From assembly GCA_028275145.1 (NCBI GenBank), contig JAQCNG010000092.1:1-14339 (forward strand): DNA of 14,339 nt, in the 5' to 3' direction. Positions 1 to 6,354 of the stretch are shown here, piece after piece. Position 1 is the first letter of the stretch. Every line of letters begins with the position of its first letter. A program made the translations under genes and the position numbers. This DNA comes from Halovenus sp. Its GTDB lineage: Archaea > Halobacteriota > Halobacteria > Halobacteriales > Haloarculaceae. The notes under the pieces were generated by a model. It searched no databases. It had not been told where the DNA came from and worked only from the letters and a program-made list of their open reading frames with translations.

Positions 1-30
1 TTTTTGTTCACCGCGCCCAACCAGTCGGAC

Positions 31-1083
31 ATGATACTCATCTACGGTGCCTACGGCTACACGGGCGAACTCATCGCACGGGAGGCCGACGAGCGGGGGC
101 TCGACTTTGCTGTCGCGGGTCGCGACGGCACAAAGACACGGGGACTGGGGGTCGAACTCGACGTCGACTCGCGCGTGTTCGAGGCCGACGAGACCCGGGG
201 GAACCTCGACGGCGTCGACGTGGTCCTGAACTGCGCCGGGCCGTTCGTGGACACCCACGGGCCAATCGTCGAGGCGTGTCTGGAGACGAACACCCACTAC
301 GCGGACATCACGGGCGAGTTGGGCGTCTTCGAGGCGCTGGCAGAGCGCGACCGGGAGGCGGAGGAGGCCGGGGTGTGTCTGCTCCCCGGCGCGGGGTTCG
401 ACGTGACGCCGACGGACTGTCTGGCGGGGCATCTCCACGAGCGGTTGCCCGACGCGACGCACCTCCGGGTCGGGTTCGAGGCCCACACCAGCGTCTCCGG
501 CGGGACACTCGCCTCGGCAATCGAACACGCCGGCGGCGGCGGCAAGACACGCCGTAACGGCCGCATCGAGGACGTCCCCCTGGCGGCCGACTCCCGGACA
601 ATCGACTTCGGGGCCGGCCCGCGCAACGCCATCACCGTCCCGTGGGGGGATATCTCGACGGCCTACTACACCACGGGCATCCCGAACATCGACGTGTACA
701 TGGCGGTCCCACCGCATCTCGAACCGGTGGTCCGGGCGAGCAACTACGCCGCGGGTCTGCTGGAGTTCGACCCTCTGAGGAGTGGGCTGAAGACCCTGGC
801 ACGGACGTTCGTCGACGGCCCGGCCGAGCGGACCCGCGAGCGCGAGCAGGTGTTCGTCTGGGGCGAGGCCGAGAACGACGAGGAGACGGTCACCTCGCGA
901 CTGGTCACCCCCGAGACGTACGCGCTGACGGTGGACGCGGCCACGAGCGCCGCCGCGCGACTCGACGACCCCGACGCCCTGACGGGGTATCACACGCCCG
1001 CCACGGCGTTCGACCCGAACTTCGTGCTCGACCTGGACGGTGTCGAGGGGTTTCTCGACGAGGCGTTTCCGGAGCTGGTGTGA
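31..1083 (+). CDS. Saccharopine dehydrogenase-like / trans-acting enoyl reductase family NAD(P)-binding protein
   Basis: This is a 350-residue protein with an N-terminal Rossmann fold. The glycine-rich nucleotide-binding motif GAYGYTG lies at residues 6-12, directly after the first beta strand. Residues 66-96 (NCAGPFVDTHGPIVEACL, then HYADITGE) and 120-134 (GAGFDVTPTDCLAGH) match the hallmark segments of the saccharopine dehydrogenase-like / trans-acting enoyl reductase family. Members are presumed soluble NAD(P)H-dependent oxidoreductases; in mycobacteria relatives act in trans on lipid enoyl intermediates. The substrate here is unknown, and genuine saccharopine dehydrogenase activity is unlikely to follow from this family resemblance. 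I chose the ATG at 31 because it sits just before the first beta strand; a TTG at 4 would add nine non-conserved residues. The run of T at 1-5 lies about 28 bases upstream and could be part of a TATA-like element. The gene stands alone and converges on the minus-strand operon to its right. Confidence 0.85.
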   Translation: MILIYGAYGYTGELIAREADERGLDFAVAGRDGTKTRGLGVELDVDSRVFEADETRGNLDGVDVVLNCAGPFVDTHGPIVEACLETNTHYADITGELGVFEALAERDREAEEAGVCLLPGAGFDVTPTDCLAGHLHERLPDATHLRVGFEAHTSVSGGTLASAIEHAGGGGKTRRNGRIEDVPLAADSRTIDFGAGPRNAITVPWGDISTAYYTTGIPNIDVYMAVPPHLEPVVRASNYAAGLLEFDPLRSGLKTLARTFVDGPAERTREREQVFVWGEAENDEETVTSRLVTPETYALTVDAATSAAARLDDPDALTGYHTPATAFDPNFVLDLDGVEGFLDEAFPELV

Positions 1084-1100
1084 GCAGCGGAACACGCTGC
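1084..1100. terminator. Small hairpin between convergent genes
   Basis: A perfect 6-base-pair inverted repeat, GCAGCG and CGCTGC, with a 5-base loop begins at the first base after the stop codon of the reductase-like gene. It sits within the 27-base gap before the end of the CcdA gene on the other strand. No T tract follows it in either direction, so the match to a known archaeal terminator is weak. Its position between convergent stops is the main argument for a transcript-end role. Confidence 0.3.
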
Positions 1101-1110
1101 CGGGCGGCGG

Positions 1111-1785
1111 TCACCCGAGCGGGTTGAGCGAGGGAACAAAGAAGGCCAGAGACAGCTGTGCGACCCCCGCGAGCACGAGGACGACGGCGGCCGCGCGGGT
1201 GAGCGTGTGCGCGTGGCCCGCGAAGCGGCCGAGCAGCGCCTCCTGACCAACCGCGACGGCGACAGTCGCCGCGAGCATGAGCAGCGCAAACGCGGCGGCG
1301 TAGGCGGCGAGCACCAGCGCGGTGCCCGTGACCGAGAGCCCGACAGAGGCGACCGTTATCGAGAGAAACAGCGGCAACACACACGCCGTCGCCGCCAGCG
1401 CGTACAGCGCGCCGAACGCGACAAAGCCAAGCACGCTCGCGCGCCGCTCGGGCAGGGCCACGGCCGGCGTGAGCGTGCCCGTCCAGAGCAACGCGACGCC
1501 GAGTCCGACCAGCAAAACCCCGACGAGCGGTTCGACCACCGGGAGCACGCGCTCGAATGCGGTGGTCGCGCCGAGGGCAGCAACCGAGAGCACCGCGAAG
1601 GTCCCGAGCGCGCCAGCACTCGCCGCGAGGCCGCGGGCGACTGCGCCCGGGAGCGGCGCGGATTCGGCCTCGACTGCCCCGACGTAGTAGCCCACATAGC
1701 CCGGCAACAGCGCGAACACACACGGCGAGAAGAAGGTGAGAACCCCGGCGGCGAACGCGAACGTGGCCTCGCCAGTTACGGTCAT
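1111..1785 (-). CDS. ccdA: CcdA-type cytochrome c biogenesis / thiol-disulfide transport membrane protein
   Basis: This 224-residue protein has about six hydrophobic helices (roughly residues 5-29, 55-74, 85-103, 117-140, 154-178 and 197-217), the normal size and topology for CcdA, the short form of the DsbD membrane domain. The two conserved membrane cysteines are present: Cys22 in FFSPCVFALLPGY and Cys135 in ATACVLPLF. In this family the pair carries reducing equivalents from cytoplasmic thioredoxin across the membrane to extracytoplasmic thiol proteins. The likely acceptor is the TlpA-like protein encoded just upstream. The ATG at 1785 overlaps the TlpA stop by 4 bases (1782-1785), indicating translational coupling. 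A longer in-frame reading to 1968 would lie inside the TlpA gene and adds an arginine-rich non-membrane leader, so I rejected it. Confidence is high for the family and moderate for the partner. Confidence 0.9.
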   Translation of the reverse strand: MTVTGEATFAFAAGVLTFFSPCVFALLPGYVGYYVGAVEAESAPLPGAVARGLAASAGALGTFAVLSVAALGATTAFERVLPVVEPLVGVLLVGLGVALLWTGTLTPAVALPERRASVLGFVAFGALYALAATACVLPLFLSITVASVGLSVTGTALVLAAYAAAFALLMLAATVAVAVGQEALLGRFAGHAHTLTRAAAVVLVLAGVAQLSLAFFVPSLNPLG

Positions 1786-2306
1786 TCTCGCCCGGGGATG
1801 TGGCCGAGAATATCGTCGGTCTCCTGGTAGCCGCCGTCTGACCAGGTCACCCGGTTGTCCGCGTCGAACACCACCGAGTAGGGGACCCCCCGCGCGCCGA
1901 CCCGGCGGGAGAGTTCGAGCGTCTCGTCGTAGGCGACCGGCCAGGAGCCGTCGTGGTCGGCCCACCACGCGGCGACCTCACCGGCGTCGACAGTCTTGCC
2001 GACCGGTTCGTTCGTCACGGAGACGAACTGCACGTCGTCGTCGACGGCGGCGGCGGCCTCGCCCAGCGGGCCCATCTTCCGCTGGCAGATTGTACACCAG
2101 GTGGCAAACAGCGAGAGGTATGTGACCCGTCCCGTCTCGGGGACCGTCTCGGTGCCGGGCGGACTGCCCGGCGCGTCGATTCGGGGGAGTTCCAGCGGGT
2201 CGATACGGTCGCCCTCGCTGTTGCCCAACTGGCCGAACGCAACCGCACCACCGGCTCCCAGCACGCCGAGTGCACCGAGTCCAGCGATTGCCTCGCGTCG
2301 TCTCAT
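1782..2306 (-). CDS. TlpA-like thioredoxin-fold protein, exported
   Basis: This is a 174-residue thioredoxin-fold protein. The N-terminus (MRRREAIAGLGALGVLGAGG) has twin arginines followed by a hydrophobic stretch, consistent with a Tat signal or signal anchor. The active site is WCTIC, with Cys71 and Cys74, after the strand VTYLSLFAT. The cis-proline loop expected opposite it is VPYS, with Pro142. Such proteins act outside the membrane as thiol-disulfide reductases for cytochrome c or CuA-site cysteines. The gene lies 12 bases after the SCO gene and overlaps the CcdA gene by 4 bases. That order suggests CcdA feeds electrons to this protein, which reduces cysteines in the SCO protein or its target. 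The acidic middle (residues 86-130) is typical of halophile surface proteins. The exact substrate cannot be told from sequence. Confidence 0.88.
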   Translation of the reverse strand: MRRREAIAGLGALGVLGAGGAVAFGQLGNSEGDRIDPLELPRIDAPGSPPGTETVPETGRVTYLSLFATWCTICQRKMGPLGEAAAAVDDDVQFVSVTNEPVGKTVDAGEVAAWWADHDGSWPVAYDETLELSRRVGARGVPYSVVFDADNRVTWSDGGYQETDDILGHIPGRE

Positions 2307-2312
2307 CTGTGT

Positions 2313-2320
2313 ATCACCTC
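2313..2320 (-). promoter_or_regulatory. Strong Shine-Dalgarno for the TlpA-like gene
   Basis: On the minus strand the bases GAGGTGAT match the 16S anti-Shine-Dalgarno very well and end 6 bases before the ATG at 2306. The site begins inside the stop codon of the SCO gene (TGA, 2321-2319). It therefore fixes the TlpA start and implies internal initiation within a shared mRNA. Confidence 0.8.
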
Positions 2321-3035
2321 ACCACCGCTCTCTGAGCGTCTCGACGTCGTCGAGCAGGCCGGCCCCGCCCGGGACCCTGCTGCCGTTGTAGCCCCGCTCG
2401 ACGTAGCCGTCGGCGTTCACGAGCAGAATCACCGAGTTGTGGCTGTATGCCATGTTGCTCATCTCGCGCTCGGACTCGGGGACGAAGTCGAACCAGACGC
2501 CCATCTGCTCGGTGACGACTGTCTCGGCACCTGCCTCGCCGTCCGGCCGGAGAAAGTGCCACGCCTCGGCGTCGGGAACCGCACCGACGTCCTCGCTGAA
2601 CGACTCAAGCACCGCGGGCGTGTCGTGTTTGGGGTCGAACGTGGTCGGCATGAACGCGAGTTCGTCGTTGTACCCCCGGTCGCGGGCGTTTGCCTGGACC
2701 TGCGCGAGCGCCGCGGTCAGCGTCGGACACACCATCGTACAGCGCGCGAAGATGAACGTCAGCAGGGTGTGTCGCTCGCCGACGTACTCCCGGGTCGAGA
2801 GTTCGCGGCCGCTCAGCGCGTCCGTGACCGTCACCCCGGGCAGTTCGTCGGCGTGGATGGGAAAGGTGAGATTCCCGTTGTCCCGCGACTCGCGGAGGTC
2901 CTCGTAGCGGTCGGGCGCGTCGAGAACAACGTCGTCAGTTGCGCCCGGTGACCCGCCAAACACCGAATCGAGACAGCCAGCGACCCCGGCGGTCACTGCC
3001 GCGGCGCTTCCGGCGAGGTAGTGCCGTCTATCCAT
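2319..3035 (-). CDS. SCO1/SenC family copper-binding lipoprotein
   Basis: This 238-residue protein starts MDRRHYLAGSAAAVTAGVAGC: twin arginines, a hydrophobic core and a lipobox (VAGC) with Cys21. It is therefore probably exported by Tat and lipid-anchored outside the membrane. The SCO signature is complete: the CxxxC copper site RCTMVC (Cys99 and Cys103), the DPKHDTP element (134-140), and the distal copper ligand His199 in YSHNSVILL. SCO proteins deliver copper to, or keep reduced, the CuA site of cytochrome oxidase subunit II. It is the first gene of the operon with TlpA-like and CcdA genes, which could supply reductant to the CxxxC pair. No Shine-Dalgarno precedes the ATG. Instead a TATA-like element sits about 30 bases upstream, suggesting a leaderless transcript. 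No cytochrome oxidase gene is visible in the window. Confidence 0.92.
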   Translation of the reverse strand: MDRRHYLAGSAAAVTAGVAGCLDSVFGGSPGATDDVVLDAPDRYEDLRESRDNGNLTFPIHADELPGVTVTDALSGRELSTREYVGERHTLLTFIFARCTMVCPTLTAALAQVQANARDRGYNDELAFMPTTFDPKHDTPAVLESFSEDVGAVPDAEAWHFLRPDGEAGAETVVTEQMGVWFDFVPESEREMSNMAYSHNSVILLVNADGYVERGYNGSRVPGGAGLLDDVETLRERW

Positions 3036-3287
3036 CTCAATCCGGATTTCGGGTGTCCGGGTTTGTAAGGCCTCTGGTGGGCGCGTCGAAACCGCCTGGA
3101 CGGGGGTCGAGGCTCGGCTGTGGAATCGACATGGATTCGACCTCGACGCCCTCGGCCGGGTCGCCGAGTTCGCCTGTTCCGCCGGAGACGACCGTCCAGG
3201 TGCGGGTGCCGTTCTGCGGTTCCGTGTGGCGGTGGGGTTATGTGACCCGACCAGTAAAGAAAGAACAGACAGCGGAATGATCGAGGC
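3036..3287. other. Divergent intergenic region between the SCO operon and set A
   Basis: This 252-base gap is the longest in the window and separates two divergent transcription units. Near the SCO side it holds the TATA-like element described separately. On the set A side, TTATGT at 3239-3244 and an A-rich stretch around 3256-3265 are the only AT-rich candidates for a promoter. A 49-codon reading frame (3131-3280, +) and a start-less open frame (3022-3291, +) cross the gap. Neither shows a recognisable motif or a ribosome-binding site, so no gene is called. Confidence 0.5.
3063..3068 (-). promoter_or_regulatory. TATA-like element of the SCO-TlpA-CcdA operon
   Basis: On the minus strand the hexamer TTACAA is centred about 30 bases before the SCO start codon, in otherwise GC-rich DNA. 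With no Shine-Dalgarno before that start, this spacing fits a haloarchaeal promoter driving a leaderless mRNA. No clear BRE is visible upstream of it. Confidence 0.5.
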
Positions 3288-5303
3288 GTGACCGACGGCG
3301 TCGACATCGGCGGGCGCTCCCGCCGGTTCCAGGCGGCAGTCATCGTCGTCACGATACTCGCCCTGCTGGCGGCCGCGTTCGCCGCCGCAACGCTGGACAG
3401 CGCCAGCCCCGTCGACATCGACCCCGGCGACAGGGGTGTCGACGGTGGCGACATCGGGGTAAACGGCAGTATCGACGGAAGTTCGGGGGACGGCGGTGGC
3501 GGCGGTGGCGGCGTCGGACTCCCGGATTTCATCCTCGACATCATCGACGGCATCGTCGACGGCGACCAGTCCGGCGAGGGCGACCTGCGGCCGGTCGACC
3601 CCGGCGAGGGCGAGATTCCGCCGCCGCCGTACAACATCACGGTCGAACCGGAGCCGACACCGGGCACGCCGGTTGTCGTGACCGTCGAGAAAAACGGCCG
3701 CCCGGTGCCGTTCGCGCTCGTCGCGTTCAACGGTGACCGGGTCGGGGTGACCGGCCCCACCGGCCAGGTCAGGGCCCGTGTGCCCTACACCGACGAACTG
3801 ACCGTCACCGCCACACCGCCGGAGTCAGAGGACTCGGACGGGGGGTCCGGCGGTTCGGGAGAGCCGTTTGCGCTCGGGGAGTCGGGTGAACCCGGTGTGC
3901 TCTCGGCCTCGGGTGGATTCGGCACGGCACCCGACGCAGGACTGCTCGGCACACCTGCGGGGTCGGGTGGACTCGCCGCGCCGGGTGTGGGCCTGCAGGC
4001 GGGGGCGCGGGAGAACTCCTCGGCCACCTACGACCTGCCGACCGACGTCGTCGCCCGCGTCGACGGTGTCGCACTGCCCGGCGAGTCCGAGACGGTACGG
4101 TTCACGGTAGCCGGCAACCCGCTCCCGGCCGTCGAGGTGCGCCAGGACGGGCGGCGGATGGCCATCACCGGCGACAACGGCACGGCCGATATCCGGGTGC
4201 CGGCGGACGCCCCGCTGGCGGGGTCGGTCTCCGTATCACTCACACGCGAGGAGTTCGACAGCGAGGCGAGCGTCGAGGTGGGCGAGGTCACGGCCGACGT
4301 GGAGACGGGGCTGTTGGCGCTGCCGGCAACGGGTGGGACCGTCGAACTCAGCGCCGTCGACAGCACCGATACGGAGCCACTCGATGCTGTGCCGGTGACG
4401 GTCACCGACGGCAACGAGCGGGTCGCCGCCGGCGAAACCGGACAGAACGGGACGATGTCGTTCACGCTGCCGTGGACGAACAGCGTGACCGCAACCGGAA
4501 CGACCGACAGCGGCGCAGTCTCGGCGCGGGTCACCGGAATCTTCCTCTCGCTGGCCGGCGTGGTCGTGGCGCTCGGGCTCCCGCTGGTCGGACTCGCGGT
4601 CTGGGCGCGACAGAACCCGGCGACTCGCCGCCAGGGCCGCGAGCGACTGGTGGGTCTGTTGCTCGCCGCCGGGGGCCTGCTCGAGCGGACGGGTCGCTGG
4701 CTCGCGAGGGGGGTCCGGAACCTGCCGGTCCGGGGTGGGGTCGAGCGCCTGTGGGGTGGGCTGGTCGGGACCGCTGTGTGGCTCCGGGGTCTGCTCGGCT
4801 CCGGTGTCGGACTGGTGCGTGATGGTCTCGTTGGGGGTGTCCGACGGGTGCGCGAGGGGGCCTGGCTCGCGCTCGTGCTCGCGGGGCCGCGGTGGCTGTT
4901 CGAGCGGCTCCGGGCCGCCCTGCTCGAACTCGCCGGACTCCCGTCGCGGTTGCCCGGGGGTGTGACCGGTGACACCACGGGAGGGGAACAGAGCGCAGGC
5001 GAGGACTGGGCGGAGGCGACACCGGAGAGCCAGCAGCCAGGGTCGGCCTACGAGCGGCTCCGCCGGTGCTGGCAGTGGCTCGTCCGGCGGGTGGTCGGGC
5101 GCGGGGGGCACAGAACAGAGACACCGGCCGAAATCGAGCGCCGCGCGGTCGAGCGTGGACTGCCGGCGGGTCCGGTGCGCAGGCTGCGGCGAGCCTTCCA
5201 GGAGGTGGAGTACGGCCCGGCAGACGCCGACGAGCGGGTCGACGACGCCCGGTCGGCCCGCGAGAGTCTCGACCAGGAGGAGGACAGTGAGACTGACGGG
5301 TGA
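3288..5303 (+). CDS. Large DUF4129 membrane protein with extracytoplasmic beta-rich region (set A)
   Basis: This 671-residue protein opens set A. A membrane helix lies at about residues 17-36, followed by a Gly/Asp-rich linker with a glycine run (69-77). Residues ~115-178 and ~250-415 are Thr/Val-rich with GxTGxxGxVRARVP and GDNGTADIRVP patterns, resembling carboxypeptidase-regulatory or Ig-like beta domains; they probably lie outside the cell. A second helix at ~417-440 returns to the cytoplasm. Residues ~450-560 form an unusual Arg/Leu/Trp/Gly-rich region that reads as successive amphipathic helices. The C-terminus (~588-661) is a DUF4129 domain: TPAEIERRAVERG (612-624) and FQEVEYG (637-643). 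DUF4129 is known next to transglutaminase and DUF58/MoxR genes; its function is undefined. The start is a GTG directly after a weak GAGG, the only candidate before the first helix. It overlaps the next gene by 17 bases. Confidence 0.8.
   Translation: MTDGVDIGGRSRRFQAAVIVVTILALLAAAFAAATLDSASPVDIDPGDRGVDGGDIGVNGSIDGSSGDGGGGGGGVGLPDFILDIIDGIVDGDQSGEGDLRPVDPGEGEIPPPPYNITVEPEPTPGTPVVVTVEKNGRPVPFALVAFNGDRVGVTGPTGQVRARVPYTDELTVTATPPESEDSDGGSGGSGEPFALGESGEPGVLSASGGFGTAPDAGLLGTPAGSGGLAAPGVGLQAGARENSSATYDLPTDVVARVDGVALPGESETVRFTVAGNPLPAVEVRQDGRRMAITGDNGTADIRVPADAPLAGSVSVSLTREEFDSEASVEVGEVTADVETGLLALPATGGTVELSAVDSTDTEPLDAVPVTVTDGNERVAAGETGQNGTMSFTLPWTNSVTATGTTDSGAVSARVTGIFLSLAGVVVALGLPLVGLAVWARQNPATRRQGRERLVGLLLAAGGLLERTGRWLARGVRNLPVRGGVERLWGGLVGTAVWLRGLLGSGVGLVRDGLVGGVRRVREGAWLALVLAGPRWLFERLRAALLELAGLPSRLPGGVTGDTTGGEQSAGEDWAEATPESQQPGSAYERLRRCWQWLVRRVVGRGGHRTETPAEIERRAVERGLPAGPVRRLRRAFQEVEYGPADADERVDDARSARESLDQEEDSETDG
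5276..5283 (+). promoter_or_regulatory. Shine-Dalgarno deciding the start of the second set A gene
   Basis: GGAGGAGG lies inside the end of the DUF4129 coding region and ends 3 bases before the GTG at 5287. Its leading GGAGG is 6 bases away. It supports this GTG rather than the downstream in-frame ATG at 5338, which falls inside the first membrane helix. Confidence 0.7.
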
Positions 5304-6354
5304 CCGGCTCCTGCTCGGCGCGGGGGTGGCGAGCGTGATGGTCGGGGCGTGGCTGCTGGTCGCGCCGGGAACGGTGCCGGCGCTCGGCCCGCTCGATGCG
5401 CTGACCGACACCGACACCGCGGCCCGGGTCGGCCTGCTGGTCGGACTGGTCGTCGCGGCGCTGGCGGCGTTCCAGATGCGAAAGACTGCACGGGAGACAC
5501 TCGACAGGTCCGGTCTGCTCCCGGCCCCGCCGGAGTGGGCCCGCGACGCCCGGGTGCCCGCCCCGAGCGCGCCACTCGCCCAGAGCTACCGCCGACTCGG
5601 CAACAGCATCGAGCGGTTCGGACGGTCCGGCTGGCGCGTCGTCGCCTACGGCCGGCGGGCGAGAGACACCATCGACCGGCCCGCCGGGAACGACCAGCGC
5701 GACCAGCGCAGACCACCTGTCGGGAACGGCGAAGGGGGCCAGCCACCAGAGCCCGGACGGCGCGAGCGACCTGCGGAGAAACACGTTCGAAACCGTCTAC
5801 CGGAGGACAGACAGCCCAGCCGACCCGCGGAGCAGGCGCCGGAGACAGACCGGAGTCGGGGAGCGGGCGGTCGGCCGTTCGGGCACCGCGGGTCGTCGAG
5901 ATTGCTCGCCTTGCTCGACGAGGTGGCGCTGACCGCGCGGGACACCTACGCGGCCGCGACAGGCTGTGACGAGGCAACGGCAGAGCGGGCCGTCGAGACG
6001 GGCGAGTGGACCGACGACCGTATCGCAGCGGCGTTTCTCGCCACGGAACAGGAGGCCCCCTCGTTCACACTCACGGAGCGTGCACTCGCATGGCTCGCCC
6101 CACAGCGGACGTTCGACCGCCGACTCGGGCGAACGCTCGATGCCGTCGAGACACACGCCGAGGGGTTCCTGACCTACCGGACCCCGTCGACCGACCGGAC
6201 AGGCGGCGACGAGACGGGCGGCGGCGAGACGGACACCGACGAGGTAGGTGTGGAGGGCAGAGGCAGGGTGGACAGTCGCGAGATGGGCACAGGCACGGGC
6301 GGAGGCGACAGCGACGGGGTGCCCGCCGGCCCGGCGGGGGAGGGGAGACAGTGA
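5287..6354 (+). CDS. Two-helix membrane protein with GEWT helical domain (DUF7269-like, set A)
   Basis: This 355-residue protein has two membrane helices (about residues 8-26 and 47-63), then a cytoplasmic part. Residues ~203-292 form a helical domain with the motif ERAVETGEWTDDRIAAAFL. The fused set B protein carries a matching domain (AREAVRTGEWTERRWARAYL), so the domain is shared by both sets. From memory this arrangement resembles the haloarchaeal family DUF7269, usually found between DUF4129 and DUF58 genes; I could not check it. The linker at ~130-200 is Arg/Pro/Gln-rich and basic, unlike its neighbours. By eye its third codon positions are less GC-rich than those of the +1 frame over the same bases, so a local compensated frameshift is possible. 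The C-terminal 55 residues are Gly/Asp/Thr-rich and probably disordered. It overlaps the previous gene by 17 bases and the next by 4. Confidence 0.75.
   Translation: MRLTGDRLLLGAGVASVMVGAWLLVAPGTVPALGPLDALTDTDTAARVGLLVGLVVAALAAFQMRKTARETLDRSGLLPAPPEWARDARVPAPSAPLAQSYRRLGNSIERFGRSGWRVVAYGRRARDTIDRPAGNDQRDQRRPPVGNGEGGQPPEPGRRERPAEKHVRNRLPEDRQPSRPAEQAPETDRSRGAGGRPFGHRGSSRLLALLDEVALTARDTYAAATGCDEATAERAVETGEWTDDRIAAAFLATEQEAPSFTLTERALAWLAPQRTFDRRLGRTLDAVETHAEGFLTYRTPSTDRTGGDETGGGETDTDEVGVEGRGRVDSREMGTGTGGGDSDGVPAGPAGEGRQ
6339..6347 (+). promoter_or_regulatory. Shine-Dalgarno of the set A DUF58 gene
   Basis: The purine-rich GGAGGGGAG ends 3 bases before the GTG at 6351, with GGAGG 7 bases away. 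It supports initiation at the GTGA overlap rather than at upstream in-frame codons lying within the preceding gene. Confidence 0.65.

Noticed and set aside
1111..1968. A longer CcdA reading from an upstream ATG at 1968
   Set aside because: The extra 61 residues are Arg-rich, lie wholly inside the TlpA-like gene, and precede the typical CcdA N-terminus at the ATG overlapping the TlpA stop.
3131..3280. A 49-codon frame with an ATG just before the set A DUF4129 gene
   Set aside because: It has no Shine-Dalgarno, no well-placed TATA element and no recognisable motif, and its last codons lie in AT-richer likely promoter sequence.
3277..3291. A 4-codon ATG-TGA frame overlapping the GTG start of the set A DUF4129 gene
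   Set aside because: It is too short to call a leader peptide without any ribosome-binding site; chance is sufficient.
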